From contig NC_132981.1 in assembly GCF_047496725.1 (NCBI RefSeq), positions 6,042,001-6,106,000 of the forward strand: a stretch of 64,000 nt of DNA. The letters are read 5' to 3'. The DNA comes from Anoplolepis gracilipes. Lineage: Eukaryota; Arthropoda; Insecta; Hymenoptera; Formicidae. The notes beneath the pieces were generated by a model. It worked only from the letters and a program-made list of their open reading frames with translations. It ran no database searches and had not been told where the DNA came from. This document shows positions 13,151 to 26,056 of this stretch, in pieces. Made by a program: the position numbers and the translations under genes. The first letter of the stretch is position 1; each line of letters begins with the position of its first letter.

Positions 13151-14377
13151 ATGTGTGATCATTGCGCGTAAGTAATACTCTTTTATTATATGGAAAGATT
13201 TTAACCTCTCACATCGTGTTTTGATGTTTAAAGAACGAATTTATTTATACATGGTACTATATTGTAAAATTATCTTATGAATAATGTCATACCATTATAA
13301 ACATTTTGTTTTTTTGACATAATATTATATGTATATAGAATGTTAATGTGATCCCTTTTATAGCAAAGTTACTAGTCAAAAAGGATACACTGGTCAAGTG
13401 ACCTGTCGATGCGACCAGTAAGTTCTCATATATATTTATGAATTTATAAATACGTTGGTATAAAATTATTTTCTAAAGCTATACTCTATGTTTTTTGTTT
13501 GTTTGAACGATTAATGCATTCTTTTAAATATTTATGCTTTGTTTAGCATATGCTAATAAAATAATTTTTTTAAAAATAAATTTAAAAATAAATTAATATT
13601 AGTTTATTCAAATGTATGCTATATGCATAGCATGTACATACATGTGCATACATGTATATGATACATTATGCTTGTAGGGCCGAGAAAAAGAATGATGTGG
13701 TTAAGGAGAAAGATTACGGCGGATGTTGCAGCAAAAAGTAAAGAGATATAATAAAAATTTTTAAATAAAAGAAAAGACATACGTTTTTAAACACCTATAT
13801 GGTCGCCTGATTACGCGATAACGATTTCACGGGCGTTTCACTTGCGATGCGCAAGTCCCTCTCAGGGACCTTGATAATTCAATGATTGTGACTCGACTGT
13901 GCAGAGAAAAAAAAACATATGGAGGATGTTGCGGTGCCAAATGTTGCGCCGGTACAAAGGAGGAACGTGGCGGATGTTGTAGCAGTGCCAGCACGGATCA
14001 TAAGAGCTGTTGTCCAACAGGAAAGTAATCTACCGACGGTCCCACTCGAGTCTTACAAGGTTAAAATATAGGCGGCCATATGGGCTATCTTGAATTAATT
14101 CGCAAATTTGCTCATTGAATTTATTGTTACGACTCTGGCTTAAGTGTGCTGGTCAGACACATCCGTTTGACACATTCTTATATTGTAGTTTACACATTAT
14201 TTAATAGCATCATTCCTTTTTTCTTTTACTAGAGCGAGAGAGGCAGCCGGTGGTTGTTGCATGTCCGGTTGTTGCAAATACAAAGATGAAACGAGAAAGA
14301 CAGATTCAACAGTCGCTGATTGTACCAAACAGATGAAGGAAACCGTAGGAAGATGTTGTACCGAAAATCATAAATAG
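13151..14377 (+). CDS. Metallothionein-like cysteine-rich protein (131 aa, five exons)
   Basis: Predicted small cytosolic metal-binding protein, assembled from 13151-13167, 13364-13417, 13678-13737, 13905-14024 and 14233-14377 (stop tag). All four introns are GT-AG and all sit in phase 2, so the assembly is strongly self-consistent. The product starts MCDHCAKVTSQKGYTG, has 21 cysteines in 131 residues, mostly as CC pairs after glycines (GGCC four times, plus AKCC, KSCC, SGCC, GRCC), and is rich in Lys/Glu/Thr between them. There are no aromatic residues except a few Tyr, no signal peptide and no membrane segment. Cysteine pairs with lysine and no disulfide-domain spacing suggest thiolate metal coordination; that role is inference from composition. 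Known insect metallothioneins are mostly shorter. An aataaa signal lies at 14477-14482. Confidence 0.75.
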
Positions 14378-14476
14378 CTTTGAAAAATATTTATAATATG
14401 CATTTTAATTTAAAAATAACAACTTTCCGCCATTTCTGTTCTACGTATATATCTCATAAATCGATGTCATTTGGAT

Positions 14477-14482
14477 AATAAA
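14477..14482 (+). terminator. Polyadenylation signal of the metallothionein-like gene
   Basis: aataaa exactly 100 bases after the stop codon; no closer consensus signal seen. Confidence 0.55.
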
Positions 14483-14908
14483 AGTACTAAAATTTCTACG
14501 TATAATAGTAATGTGATTTCAAAGTAAGCATTGCAAATTTTGCAAAGCGTGCCAACAATTCCGTTTTTCGTTTATTCTACGCAAAATATTGCATGTGGCG
14601 TTGCTCCGACATATTACGTTTCACTTAATAAAATGTTCATCATGTAAAGGCGTAATATATGATAGGGTTGCCATTTTGTTTTTAAACGTGTCTCGTTAAC
14701 ATATAAGAATAAAAACCGGAGACGAGAATCCAAATATAATAAGATTATAAATATATATATATAATCAGGAAGTAATTAAAAATCGAGTAGGTCGGCGTCT
14801 ACTTTATGACGTTATCTCGAAAGAAAATCCACGTCATATCCGTATATATCCGCGACGGTGACGCAAAGAAGCAGGGTGCCTCAAGCAAAGTTGATAAGGG
14901 TAAAAATG

Positions 14909-15007
14909 CATGTATGTGTGTATGTGTGTAGATGGATGTGTCTGTGTATGTATGTATGTATGTGTGTGTATGTGTGCGCGCGTGTGTGTGTGTTTGTGTG
15001 TATATGT
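14909..15007. repeat. (TG/TATG)n microsatellite
   Basis: About 100 bases of alternating TG with TATG, TGCG and TGTT variants. It produces Val-Cys-Met frames on one strand and His-Thr frames on the other, which are not genes. Confidence 0.9.
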
Positions 15008-15009
15008 GC

Positions 15010-15720
15010 GCGAGCGGGGATGATGCGGCTCGATGCGGCGCGCAAGCGCGACGGGTGCGGAGCTTTTCGAGCCACGCGATAGTAGCAGTCGGCCGTCTAA
15101 AACCGCGAAACACGTAACCCGCGTTCTCGTTATAGGAGAAAAATATCCCCCGTGAGACTCTTCTCCGTTCGAGCCACCCTAGTCCCCGCTTTTAATTGCG
15201 TACGTATATGCGCGGCGTTTAAAGCGAAAATTCTCGAGGACGCGTTAAATACGTTTTTTCCCCGTACCCTTCCTCGATCATGCTCCTACCCGTTCGCTCG
15301 TGCCTGATACCGACATCCGACAACGCGAGCCGGATCACGGCTGATATCAACAGCACCAACGTTGTCATCATTGTCTGTGCCACAAACATCCTGACATCGT
15401 GACATCAATCCGGCGAATCGATTGAATCGAACCGGCGATCGGGAGAAGCCGTGACCTTGAAGGTTCACGTTGCAAGCGGAACGTGTCAGATGATTAGCGG
15501 GGTGGGGGGCAATTAACGCGCGTTATCCGACGATGATATGCTAATGGGGAACGATCTCGCGGTACCCGCGTTATTTTCCTCCGAAGAAAGAACACATGAT
15601 TGCTTTGCGATGCACGTAGGATATGCAATGGTGCGTACAACCCTTCTTCCACCCCTTTCGCGCGCTTCTTTATTTAATAGCACTCTTTCAACTGTCTCTT
15701 CAAAGCACTCTTCTTCGATT
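15010..15720. promoter_or_regulatory. GC/CpG-rich island
   Basis: Dense CG dinucleotides after the TG repeat, with open but unconvincing frames on both strands. It is the nearest strong CpG island upstream of the dopamine receptor (coding start at 21442), so a promoter or non-coding first exon of that gene is a reasonable guess. No TATA box or Inr was pinned down. Confidence 0.3.
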
Positions 15721-17051
15721 TAACTGATTGAACGAATCAAATCACTGAATGAGTAGAATGTGCAATATCGTTGATTGTTTAGTTCTCCATCCGTTGCACT
15801 AATATGTGCTACTTGCAAAGGATTCTATGCTAGATCGTACAAAAAAATAGTTATAAATTCTGATATTTGCCTCTTTTATTAATTCGTAAAAAGAAACAAT
15901 ATTATATGATTGTAGATTTATTCCGACTTTATTTCTATTTAATTTTTTTTTTATTATCTTAAAAATTAAACATTTTTTTTAAATCTCGAAAACTAACACA
16001 AGTACAGCCAGATATGCAAAACATTCATTAAGCTTGCAAATCCTGTTTTAATGTTAATTTTAAAAGTTAAATTTTAAAATTTCTCAAACTTATCACGTTT
16101 ACGTTCCAGTAAGATAACTCAAACTTTTTTGCATAGAAAAATATTTTAAATACATATTCAAAATAAGATATATTATGCAAAGAGCATTAATGCGATTCGC
16201 GCAGCTTGATATATACGGCGAATAAAATTGGTTTCGTCAATGTACACATAGACTTTAATATTTAAAGACTTTTACGATAACATCCAATCATTTTTTTATT
16301 TTTTCAATGTTTTTATACTTTCTTTCAATATTTAAATAATATTTTAACGCTTGATCAAATATTTCATTTAATATGTCTTCTATTGAAAATTGCACATTGT
16401 AATGTCCAGACTTGTCCAAGAGATAAAATTTACGTCAATCGTGCGATGCAACGAAAATAGGAAAAGACAACGGCAAAAGAGATATCTATTCTGTAACAAG
16501 ACGGGATTACCGAAGATTGAAAATCTATCAAAAGAACACATTTGCCATTTGATCAAAAACTAGAAGAATCAGTTAACGTTACATCTCTTAATCGAACAGA
16601 TTAATATTAATAAAAAATATTTTGACAATGTAAAAAAATTCTCTGCATAGGTGTATAGTATATATTCTGTTTTCATGTCTATTTTTACCTTGTTTGTTTG
16701 TCTCACTTTTCAAAAAATACGTTTGCGCAAAAGTAGGATTAGTTATGTGCTAATTAAGAATTTTTAAGAATTTAAAGGCCAAAGAGGAAAACAAAGACAT
16801 CCGTACAGCATTCAAGCTATACACGTAGTTCTCGCACACTCATAAATTGCGCCGCGTAATTTTCAAGTTTAATCGTGCATCTCTAGCCATGTGAAAACAT
16901 TTAAAAATGCGGATTTAAATCATTCAATTATGTCAGGATAAAGAATCATTTTATTATGAAATGAAAGAATCGGATAAATTCTTTGAAATTTTTCCTTTAT
17001 TCATTATGTCACATTAGTCATTCGTGTCTAACGCAAGGTAAAAAATAAGGA

Positions 17052-17157
<106 letters not shown>

Positions 17158-19543
17158 TTCAAAAATTATTAATGTGAAATCTGAAGATATCTTATTTAAT
17201 TTAAGATCTTTAAAATCTAGAGAAAATTCGACATGCATTTATTAATAACAATTTCGTATGTCTCTTCGATTTGGTGCGATGCAGAGAATTCATTTTCATT
17301 CTCGTTATTAAAATAATTCAGCGTAAATATAACCATTTACCTATTCAAGGGAGCAGATATTTTTTGCCGAAAGTTAATTAAATCTTACACGTGTAAAATG
17401 AACGAATATGTCTGGAGAGTTACAAATGATAATAGACTATTGACACCCACTGACTTCCGGCTTACATGATTACCATTTGGCCAATCTTATGCAATTTTAC
17501 AATTGGCCGCGACAGGGTCACACAAACGGGAATGTGATATCAAGCCTTGTAAAATAGATTTCTCTTTCCTCTTCGACTCAACAACGTTAATTTATGCTAT
17601 CATTTCATGTTGGTACCTCGAGACAAAAGATTTTATAGTAGGTACAATACTAGATAATAGATAAAGAACATTTGCCTTTGACAATCATTATATATTCTCA
17701 ATATTTTACCTTCGATTCATTTTGCATTGCCATATTATTTTGTTTTACTATAATTTTTATTAATTATTGTTAATAAAAAATATATCTAAGAATAAAAATA
17801 TTTTATATCTGAAAAGTTATTTTTTAAACTTTATAAGATTGCATAAATAATTTAGTTGTTTTAAAATAATTTAAAACAATATTATAAACATATGCTGACA
17901 TATATATATATATTCTTTCATGTACGTATTTAGTAAATTTCAGAAAGTATTTACATTTTATTCTCTCAAATTTTTCTTTCAATTTCTCGCCTATCTGCCT
18001 TTGATGTCTTTTCTTATTCTCTGCCGATCAGTTACGTAAGTTTATCTCTACCTACTCTTGAGCCTCCTGTCGCAATTTCGTAAGTTCTTAAAGAAACAGG
18101 GGAAGAGATCGCATATATATCTAACTTGATCCTCATCGAGAAACGCGCGATATAAGGATTTGTTCTTTGAAAGAAATATTCTTCATTACAAACATAGATT
18201 TAGAGTATTGTACTTTTGCATATTTTAATTCCCAAAATTGTTTCCGAATTGTTTATGATTTATTTCACTTGTTTAAAATTAATTACATATATATGTATGT
18301 ATATACTAATATATAATAAATCACATTATGTTACGCATTTAAGGATATTTATCAGTTATTTTGGGGGAACAGTAAGAGGGAAATGTCTATATGCTTAGAT
18401 TATATAGTTAGGAACACGTATAAGCACTCATGTATAAGACCCTATTTTTAAAATTAAATTTTTCAAAAAATAAGTGATCAAATTATTTAAAATTTAAACA
18501 GCCGATTCTGTCGCATTATTCTATCAATAACGTTTTACAAAAATTGCATATGATTAAAAATCCATAAATTGCTGCATATAAGAGTTAAAAAATAACAGTT
18601 ACACAATTATTTTGCACAAACTAAATATTTAACGGAAAATACCGAATATAAGTGTGTTTAAAATTTATAAAATTATTCTTTTCATCATGTAATATTATAA
18701 TATAAAACATGTTAAATCTGCGCAGATAAGTCACACATTAAAATATTTTTATGCTAGTTTTATTGGCTTTCTTACCGTATATTTTTATATAATTTTATAT
18801 AATTTTATCTTTGAAAGAAACATTTGACTCATTTTATTCTTGATAAAATATATCCTGCAATTAACAATAAAATCTGAATATAGTTGTTACATTTGAAAAT
18901 AAAAAATAAATCCTTAAAATACAAACTTTTGTAGAAATAATTTAAAGCTAATTTGCTTTTTCTGATTTGTACGTACATATTAAAAAAGTGATTTTAACAT
19001 TGAAAACTTTCGAAGAAGCAGATTATTTTTGATCCTCCAGGAAAATGTGTTCTTCATTAATGAGTTGGCTCTTCTACGATAGAAAAGTTATTTTTTTATA
19101 CTACTATGCATGTATATATATATCGATCGCCATTGGTACTATTCATCCGTAATGACCAAGTTCAACGGCGGCCTTCTCAACGGCTATGTGTGTAAGATCG
19201 AATATATATTGCACACTGCTAAAACAAGGGAGGCTACGAGGACGCGAGGGTGCGGGGTCAAAGATGATCGTGATAATCACTCAACGATGAATATCCATAA
19301 ATAGGCGTAGAGTCGGGGAGTGGTTTATAACGCTGAGAGAGAGAGAGAGAGAATGTGGAAGTTTTTTGAAACTTATTGTTTACATATGAGACGAATAATT
19401 CAGATTTGTTTGTTAATATTTGTGCTTTAATGTATGTAAATTAAAAAAAAGTGCGACTAAAAATATTATATATTTTTATGATCGACATATTGATATATTG
19501 CAAGACTTAATCTAGTATCGACAATTTCTCGATAAACTTTTAC

Positions 19544-19696
19544 CTGTATAATAGCTCCATTCGATATTCTGTGAGCGAAAACGATTTCCAGAGGAAGATC
19601 GGAGACCCATATGCAAAATAGGATGACGCGGCGCGATAGCTTTAATATCGCTTCGAAAGAGTTTGTCATGCCTCGAGGGAGATTCTTAGACGTCAT
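19544..19696 (-). CDS. Candidate coding first exon, unrecognised
   Basis: On the minus strand an ATG (19694-19696) opens 51 codons, MTSKNLPRGMTNSF at the start and ending ISNGAIIQ, followed directly by a consensus donor gtaaaag in phase 0. Composition is protein-like and less AT-driven than its surroundings, with a hydrophobic stretch VILFCIWVSDLPLEIVF. No downstream exon was found, so it may be part of a long-intron gene or a chance frame. Confidence 0.25.
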
Positions 19697-20890
19697 GTCC
19701 CCGGTAGAAAATGGAGCCGTCAATATTGGTCAATAAAATTGTCGAGGCGAGAAGATTCACTTAAAGTTAAATTACGTTAGGATATGCGTTTGTCTTTCAC
19801 TTTGATTGACCATGAATCCGCAGCAGCGAATGCGGTAAAACGAGTGAAAATGCATAAAACCAATATCTGATCTTAAACACATGAATTCAAATATTCTGTA
19901 TCAGGAAATATATGTATTATATCAGGAATAGAAATAAAACAGGATTTGAGAAGCGCGAACGTAAACTATACGTTATGTTAAAGTTTACAAATAAAATTCC
20001 TTCGACATCAAATTATTTCAAATATCTATACAGATAAAAGTCTAATTTAATTTATGTCCTTTCTTTGGGCGAAGAAAAACAATCATGAATCTCTCTTCTT
20101 ATCTTACCGCGTCTTACGCAACTTTGCGACTTTATTTCCAACTTATTATTAGATGGTAAGGTAAAGTAAAATGAGATTCACCGTGCTCTTTTGAAGATAC
20201 AGGAAATCTCGACTTAAAATCTAGAATCATAATGTTGATTTTACGTTACGCACTAAAAACTACATAGTCTTTATACGTCTTATCTAAAAAAAAAAGTACC
20301 GTCTTATATTTTAATATATTTTATGTAAATTATATAATTTTCCATACAGATTGTTTTTATCTGCAAGGGTGACGCGATAGTTTTGTTTCGGTAAAAATGG
20401 TATTGTCGCCTGTTATTTTTGTACCATCGATACGACCTTTCGTGTAGCCCGCTCGATGAATCGTAAGCATAAACATACCATCGTTCTATAAACACTCGTT
20501 TGACGATAAAATATCTGGCCAAATGAGAAAACTCGAGATTAATTTTTTTCTCACAGATAAAATCTATCAAGAATCCTTATAAAGATAGTAAGGGTTAGAA
20601 AGAAAAAGATTTGTAATAAACCTTTTCAAGTACTTTTTTTTTGGCAAATTTGTATCCGCTACCAATTAGAATCATATTTCAAAAGAATGTTTATTTTATT
20701 GGAGATAAACGAAGGAAATTAACGTCAGACCTTCTTCAACGAAAGAAAATATTTGCGCAATAGATTACAAGGACACTTAAGATATAATACGAATAACATT
20801 ATCTGAATTGCGAGATTTTTCATCTCACTTTCTTTATTCTCTTCTTCAAAAGACAAACTTACTTTCATGAAACTTACTTATTTGTTTCAG

Positions 20891-21441
20891 GTATTCGCGA
20901 AAGACAGATAATTTTAACCGAATGAAAATACTGCTGAGATAGAAGTCTGAACTTTTGACATTTCTCGATTATGCCATTTCGTGTGTTCTGTACTTACTTT
21001 AATATCGCAGCCGAAGAAGATATATTGTGCCAAATTTAATAGATACGCGACAAGTGTGTTGAGACAGAGTTTAATCGGTCTTTATAAAAAAAAATATATA
21101 TATAATCTAATCCTAGATTATCGAAAACTTGAAGACTGATTGAACATCGGACTGTCTTATCGGAGTGTATTTTACGTGTGATTTTAATAAATATGTAAAA
21201 AAAACATGAGGATAATCCTGTTAGGATTACAATGATTTTTCGAGGTGTCTCAATGAAAAAACAAAATGAGAAAACAGACGAGAAGGAGGGATCTCGTGAA
21301 CGTAAATGCGACGCTGATACTCTGACGTTCAGCCGTCTTGAGAACGTGGCGAGAATCACCATCTTGGACGATCGTACGTCGGGGTGATTGACGGTCGTGA
21401 GAGGACCGTCGTCGTAGTGACACGGCTGCGCACGGCGAAAC
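20891..21441 (+). promoter_or_regulatory. Probable 5' leader of the dopamine receptor exon
   Basis: A good acceptor (tttgtttcag, ending at 20890) precedes the coding start without interruption by a stronger signal, suggesting that the coding exon begins here and carries a ~550-base 5' UTR. Several short upstream ATGs occur. Transcript evidence is lacking. Confidence 0.3.
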
Positions 21442-22661
21442 ATGAATGACAGCGAGATCTATTTATTGAGCTGGGAAGACGAGGCACACGCATTAAACGA
21501 CGATCTGGTCGGCAAGAGTTTCTACAACACGAGCTATCCACCATTTTCTAATCACACCTATGAGGATCTCTGGGGACTCGCCTCGGATCGAATTGGTCTT
21601 GCGATAGTTTTATTGCTCTTCTCCGTAGCTACCGTTTTCGGTAACTCGTTGGTGATCCTCGCGGTGTTTCGCGAGAGGCATTTACACACAGCGACCAACT
21701 ATTTCGTGACCTCGTTGGCTTGCGCCGATTGTCTGGTAGGCTTAGTGGTGATGCCGATCAGCGCGGTATACGAAGTACTGGAGAATCGTTGGCTCTTCAC
21801 GACAGACTGGTGCGACGTTTGGCGTTCGTTGGACGTACTCTTCTCCACGGCATCCATCCTGAATCTGTGCGTCATTAGCCTAGATCGCTACTGGGCTATC
21901 ACCGACCCCTTCACGTATCCGATGCGTATGAGCAGGAAACGCGCAGCGATCCTGATCGCCATCGTGTGGATCTGCTCGAGCGCGATCTCCTTCCCCGCGA
22001 TAGCGTGGTGGCGGGCGGTACGCACCGAGCAAGTACCTGAAGACAAGTGTCCATTCACGGAGAATCTCGGCTACCTGATATTCTCGTCGACAATTAGCTT
22101 TTACCTGCCGCTATTCGTGATGGTGTTCACGTATTACAGGATCTACCGCGCCGCCGTGATACAGACGAGAAGTCTGAAACTCGGTACGAAACAAGTGATG
22201 ATGGCTTCCGGCGAGCTCGAACTCACGCTCAGGATGCACCGGGGCGGTGTGTCCACAAATACCGTGAACGACGCCAGACACCTCTTCCGCACCGCTTCGA
22301 GCACGCCCGAGGATCTTCAGGATCTCGAGGAACCGTTAACAGTTCCACTCCACAACAATGGTCTCACTAGAGTGCCATCCGTGCGGATCAACAACAAGCA
22401 GCATCTGGGCAAGAATTTCTCTTTATCGCGGAAGCTTGCCAAGTTTGCCAAGGAGAAGAAGGCAGCGAAGACTCTTGGTATCGTTATGGGTGTCTTTATT
22501 ATTTGTTGGCTACCGTTCTTCGTTGTGAATCTATGGTCAGGATTCTGCACGAGGTGCATATGGCAGGAGGAAATCGTGTCCGCTGCCGTCACCTGGCTCG
22601 GCTGGATTAACAGCGGAATGAATCCCGTAATATACGCCTGTTGGAGTAGAGACTTTCGTAG
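21442..22661 (+). CDS. Dop2: Dopamine receptor DAMB/DOP2 type, coding exon 1 (seven-helix core)
   Basis: G-protein-coupled biogenic amine receptor of the insect D1-like DAMB/DOP2 (DopR2) group, acting at the plasma membrane of neurons. This exon encodes residues 1-406 and all seven helices. Visible class A hallmarks: N-glycosylation sites at N29 and N37; GN in helix 1 (67-68); LACAD in helix 2 with D96; the amine-anchoring aspartate D131 in helix 3; DRY at 148-150; catechol-contact serines S215, S216 and S219 in helix 5; a third cytoplasmic loop of about 100 residues; CWLPFF (355-360) in helix 6; and NPVIY (394-398) in helix 7. The frame appears to stop at 22663-22665, but that tga lies inside the donor (ag|gtgagt), leaving phase 2; exons at 33941 and 35251 complete a 464-residue protein. 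Intron 1 contains an antisense ionotropic receptor. Confidence 0.95.
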
Positions 22662-23262
22662 GTGAGTCCTTGTATGTTAATTGATTTTTACCTTCCGGAA
22701 ATCAGAATAGCCAGAACACTTATCAATTATCTCATTATACATTTTATACATTTTGTCTTTATATGTTTTTATACAGTATTAATATAATAATATTATAATA
22801 ATATTGTTGCAATTGGATTCGTCGACATTTTTTTAATTACTTGATAATAATTCTGTGATTTAAACTAAACTATGGTTAGTATTTCATAAATAGACCGAAA
22901 TTTATTTTATAAAACACTTAAATGTAAATTCACTTGATTCTTAAATGAATACTGAAAATGAACCGTTTTCTTTTCATTACATTAAAAGAGCGTTGGACAT
23001 TCTTGGAAGACAATTCGAATATTATACAGAATGAAACAACTAATGTAATCACTTTAAATTACTCGCAGGCATGAACTGTTTGTTGTGTAAAAAATCTGTT
23101 GAAAAAAAATTTTTTTAATAAATTAAGAGTATAAAAAAGTGATTGTTATATATATACATTCGCTTTGATGTCAGCAACTTTTGTTTATGAAACATTTTTT
23201 ATATGAATTTTTTCATATAAATTTATGAGTAAATTAAATGTGATTGCAAGTTTGATGTGACT

Positions 23263-23267
<5 letters not shown>

Positions 23268-23317
<50 letters not shown>
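23268..23317. repeat. (AT)n microsatellite
   Basis: About 50 bases of uninterrupted TA dinucleotide inside dopamine receptor intron 1. Confidence 0.92.
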
Positions 23318-23322
<5 letters not shown>

Positions 23323-24158
23323 GAAATAATATAATTATTTCCAAAATAGTTTATATATATTACGTACATATATATAATATCTGAACACAATGTTTTGACG
23401 CATAAAACGTAATTATTCTGCATACGACAATCTTCACGTAATTATTGCAGAAACAATTTCGACATTCCTTATAACATTCCTCATTGCATTTAATTTTCTA
23501 CAATGTCATAATAGAAATATTTTGTAATGATTAGCAGCATTTTTAAAATTCCAGCTTTCACGCAACGTTGCTACATTAAATATATTGTACACGACTGGTG
23601 TTTCTTGTATGTCAGAAACATTCCGCTATGAATAAGCAAATTCGCATCTATGACGTTATACCGTACATTTAGTAGCGAATGTTAATGTCGGATAGATATA
23701 TGCATATATTACTTTCATCTACATCCCTTTCTTGTAATATATGTATAGGATACGAGCAGTCGTGCTAGGATATTAACGCGTTTATATATGTATACATATC
23801 ACTAAGTTACAAGCGCAAAATGTATATAGTAGTTTACAATCTATCATCGCGGGTTGACATTACCCGTTAATCTCACACCCAATTGTCAACATTCTCTTAA
23901 TGCGAATATCAGTACTGTCTCGTTTCCCTTTCTTCGTGATTCACCAAGTATTAGTTATCTAACATCGAGGAAACGATAAAGGTGGTAACACTTCCGGAAG
24001 AAAGAAAAAGAACCATTTGAAAAAGAATACTCGCGAGATTATAGATCGATTTCAAACCAAAGCTCCACGGAACTTTCTTAAAACATATATGTATGGTGGA
24101 AAGCATATATATATATATATATATACATATAGAGAGCTGGAGGAGAAGGGGGAAAAAG

Positions 24159-24159
<1 letters not shown>

Positions 24160-24193
<34 letters not shown>
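24160..24193. repeat. (GA)n microsatellite
   Basis: About 34 bases of GA, preceded at 24103-24124 by a short TA tract. Confidence 0.88.
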
Positions 24194-24196
<3 letters not shown>

Positions 24197-26001
24197 AGAG
24201 CAGGGATTTTCCATAGAGAGACGGAAAAAGAGAATTTGGCTGGCGGGGATTGTGGGTGGATTAGGCAGAGACCCTTTAGCAAATTACTTTTATTCGTTCG
24301 CGTGAAATGAGCCCGAAGTTCAGGACGCCCGCGCATCCGGCATTTTCTCTTCTCGGAGCGTCAACGAGCGCTACCGGGGCATTCAGTATTTGTGAAAAAC
24401 ATTTATCATCTTAAATACCTTCTTGACTTGATAATAGTCATTAAGAATTTTCCTTGCACCTTTATGACGCGCGAGTCTTTGTTTGCTTCAAACTATTTGA
24501 TATATACAATGATTTTTTTAACAAATAAAAGATAATAATAGATTTATTAAACTTCTATTCAATTTTTATTTCAGCACAAATTAAATGGATTCTATAATTG
24601 TATAATGCAATATGGTCAGGGCAGATAAGGAAAGAAACAGATTGATAAATTACTGTATTATACAGAAAATACTTAGCAACATCGTTCTAATCCCAATGTG
24701 ATGATGGATCGTTAATAACAAACATATAATTGAAAAGGAAAAGTAAAATGTGTATCGTGTACATGTGTGTAATATAAATTAAAAACATTTCGACACGCTA
24801 TTTTAGAAATAACATTTCTACATTTAATACTTTAAAATTACATTTCTGGCCAATAAAAACTTTTCGCAATAAATGGAAGTGTTTTTCGAAATCCGAGCTT
24901 TTTAGTGTTGTTTATAAAAGCGTCAAGGTCTCTCAACCATTTTTTAATTAAAATAATATCATAAAATAATAGATTTTATAGGAGACTAAATGTAAAACGA
25001 GCTAAATTTAATAAACTGCGAAAATAAGAAATAAAAGACATTGCACGTTAAATAAAATGAAACAAATCATTGTTAATATACATGCGACGTTAATATATTG
25101 GTCGGATTTTTGAAATAAAAAATAAAAAATAAAAAATTAAGAAATAAAATGAGAAACCGTCTGTGTGCAAGTACCATTGCTATTGCGAGCAATGAGCAGT
25201 GGATTAACGTCGCTGATCTGTCTCCGCCATGTGGACATGTTCGCATGTTAAATCACGAATCGCGTGGCACAGCGAATTATGCTACATGATGGGGGGGCGA
25301 TGTAACGCTGACGTTGAATAGAGGAGCCGATACGGTTTGGCTGACGCCAAACGACGTTGTGTACAGCAATCCCACGTGTAACTATCACGCTTCACGGATA
25401 TTTACTCCGTGCATACAGGTAAATGTAAAATCAATAGACCGCGTGCTTTCTTTATAGTATACATAGGGCTGTGAGGGCCTATCTTCTAGGTCGTAAAACG
25501 TGGTAGTTCGATCGCTCCAAACAGGCGGATATTAATAAAAGGGAGGTAATTGCAACTTTGTACATGCGAAAAGAAGCTGGCGATCGCAAGTGACACTATA
25601 ACGTGAGAATAATGAAAATAATAATCGATACGATTCGATCGATGTTATCGTGATAACGAGATGGCTTAGCAGGTTTAGTTTTTCATTATAAGAGAAAGAA
25701 TTCGAAATGCGCGAATTGTGTCGCGCATTGATCCGAGTCCCACGTTTCCTGAAACGCTCTCATATCCAGTTAATTATAATCGAGTCGTTTAAACGGAATC
25801 CAGGTAATCCTTTTTTCAATATCTTTAATATCCGATATAAAATTACAAGTTTAAGCAGCGCTGAGATAGAGTAGCATGTCTTTATTAAACGACGTTATTT
25901 ATTCAGCTGACTTCATCCAAGTACGATGACAAACCAGAGACAATCATGATCGCGCTTGTAATAACGACTCCATTTAAATGTTAAATAAAGTAGTGTCGTA
26001 A

Positions 26002-26002
26002 A

Positions 26003-26053
<51 letters not shown>
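26002..26053. repeat. (CT)n microsatellite
   Basis: About 52 bases of CT with one TTT interruption. Confidence 0.9.

Positions 26054-26056
<3 letters not shown>

Noticed and set aside
14799..15113. His-Thr-rich minus-strand and Val-Cys-rich plus-strand frames
   Set aside because: By-products of the TG microsatellite.
21036..21443. 135-codon minus-strand frame overlapping the start of the dopamine receptor
   Set aside because: AT-driven composition, no domain, overlaps a secure gene on the opposite strand.
25190..25440. GC-balanced block with open frame and donor-like cag|gtaaat in dopamine receptor intron 1
   Set aside because: No acceptor or start codon of matching phase; a homopolymer G run breaks the upstream frame. 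Kept only as a note in the intron entry.
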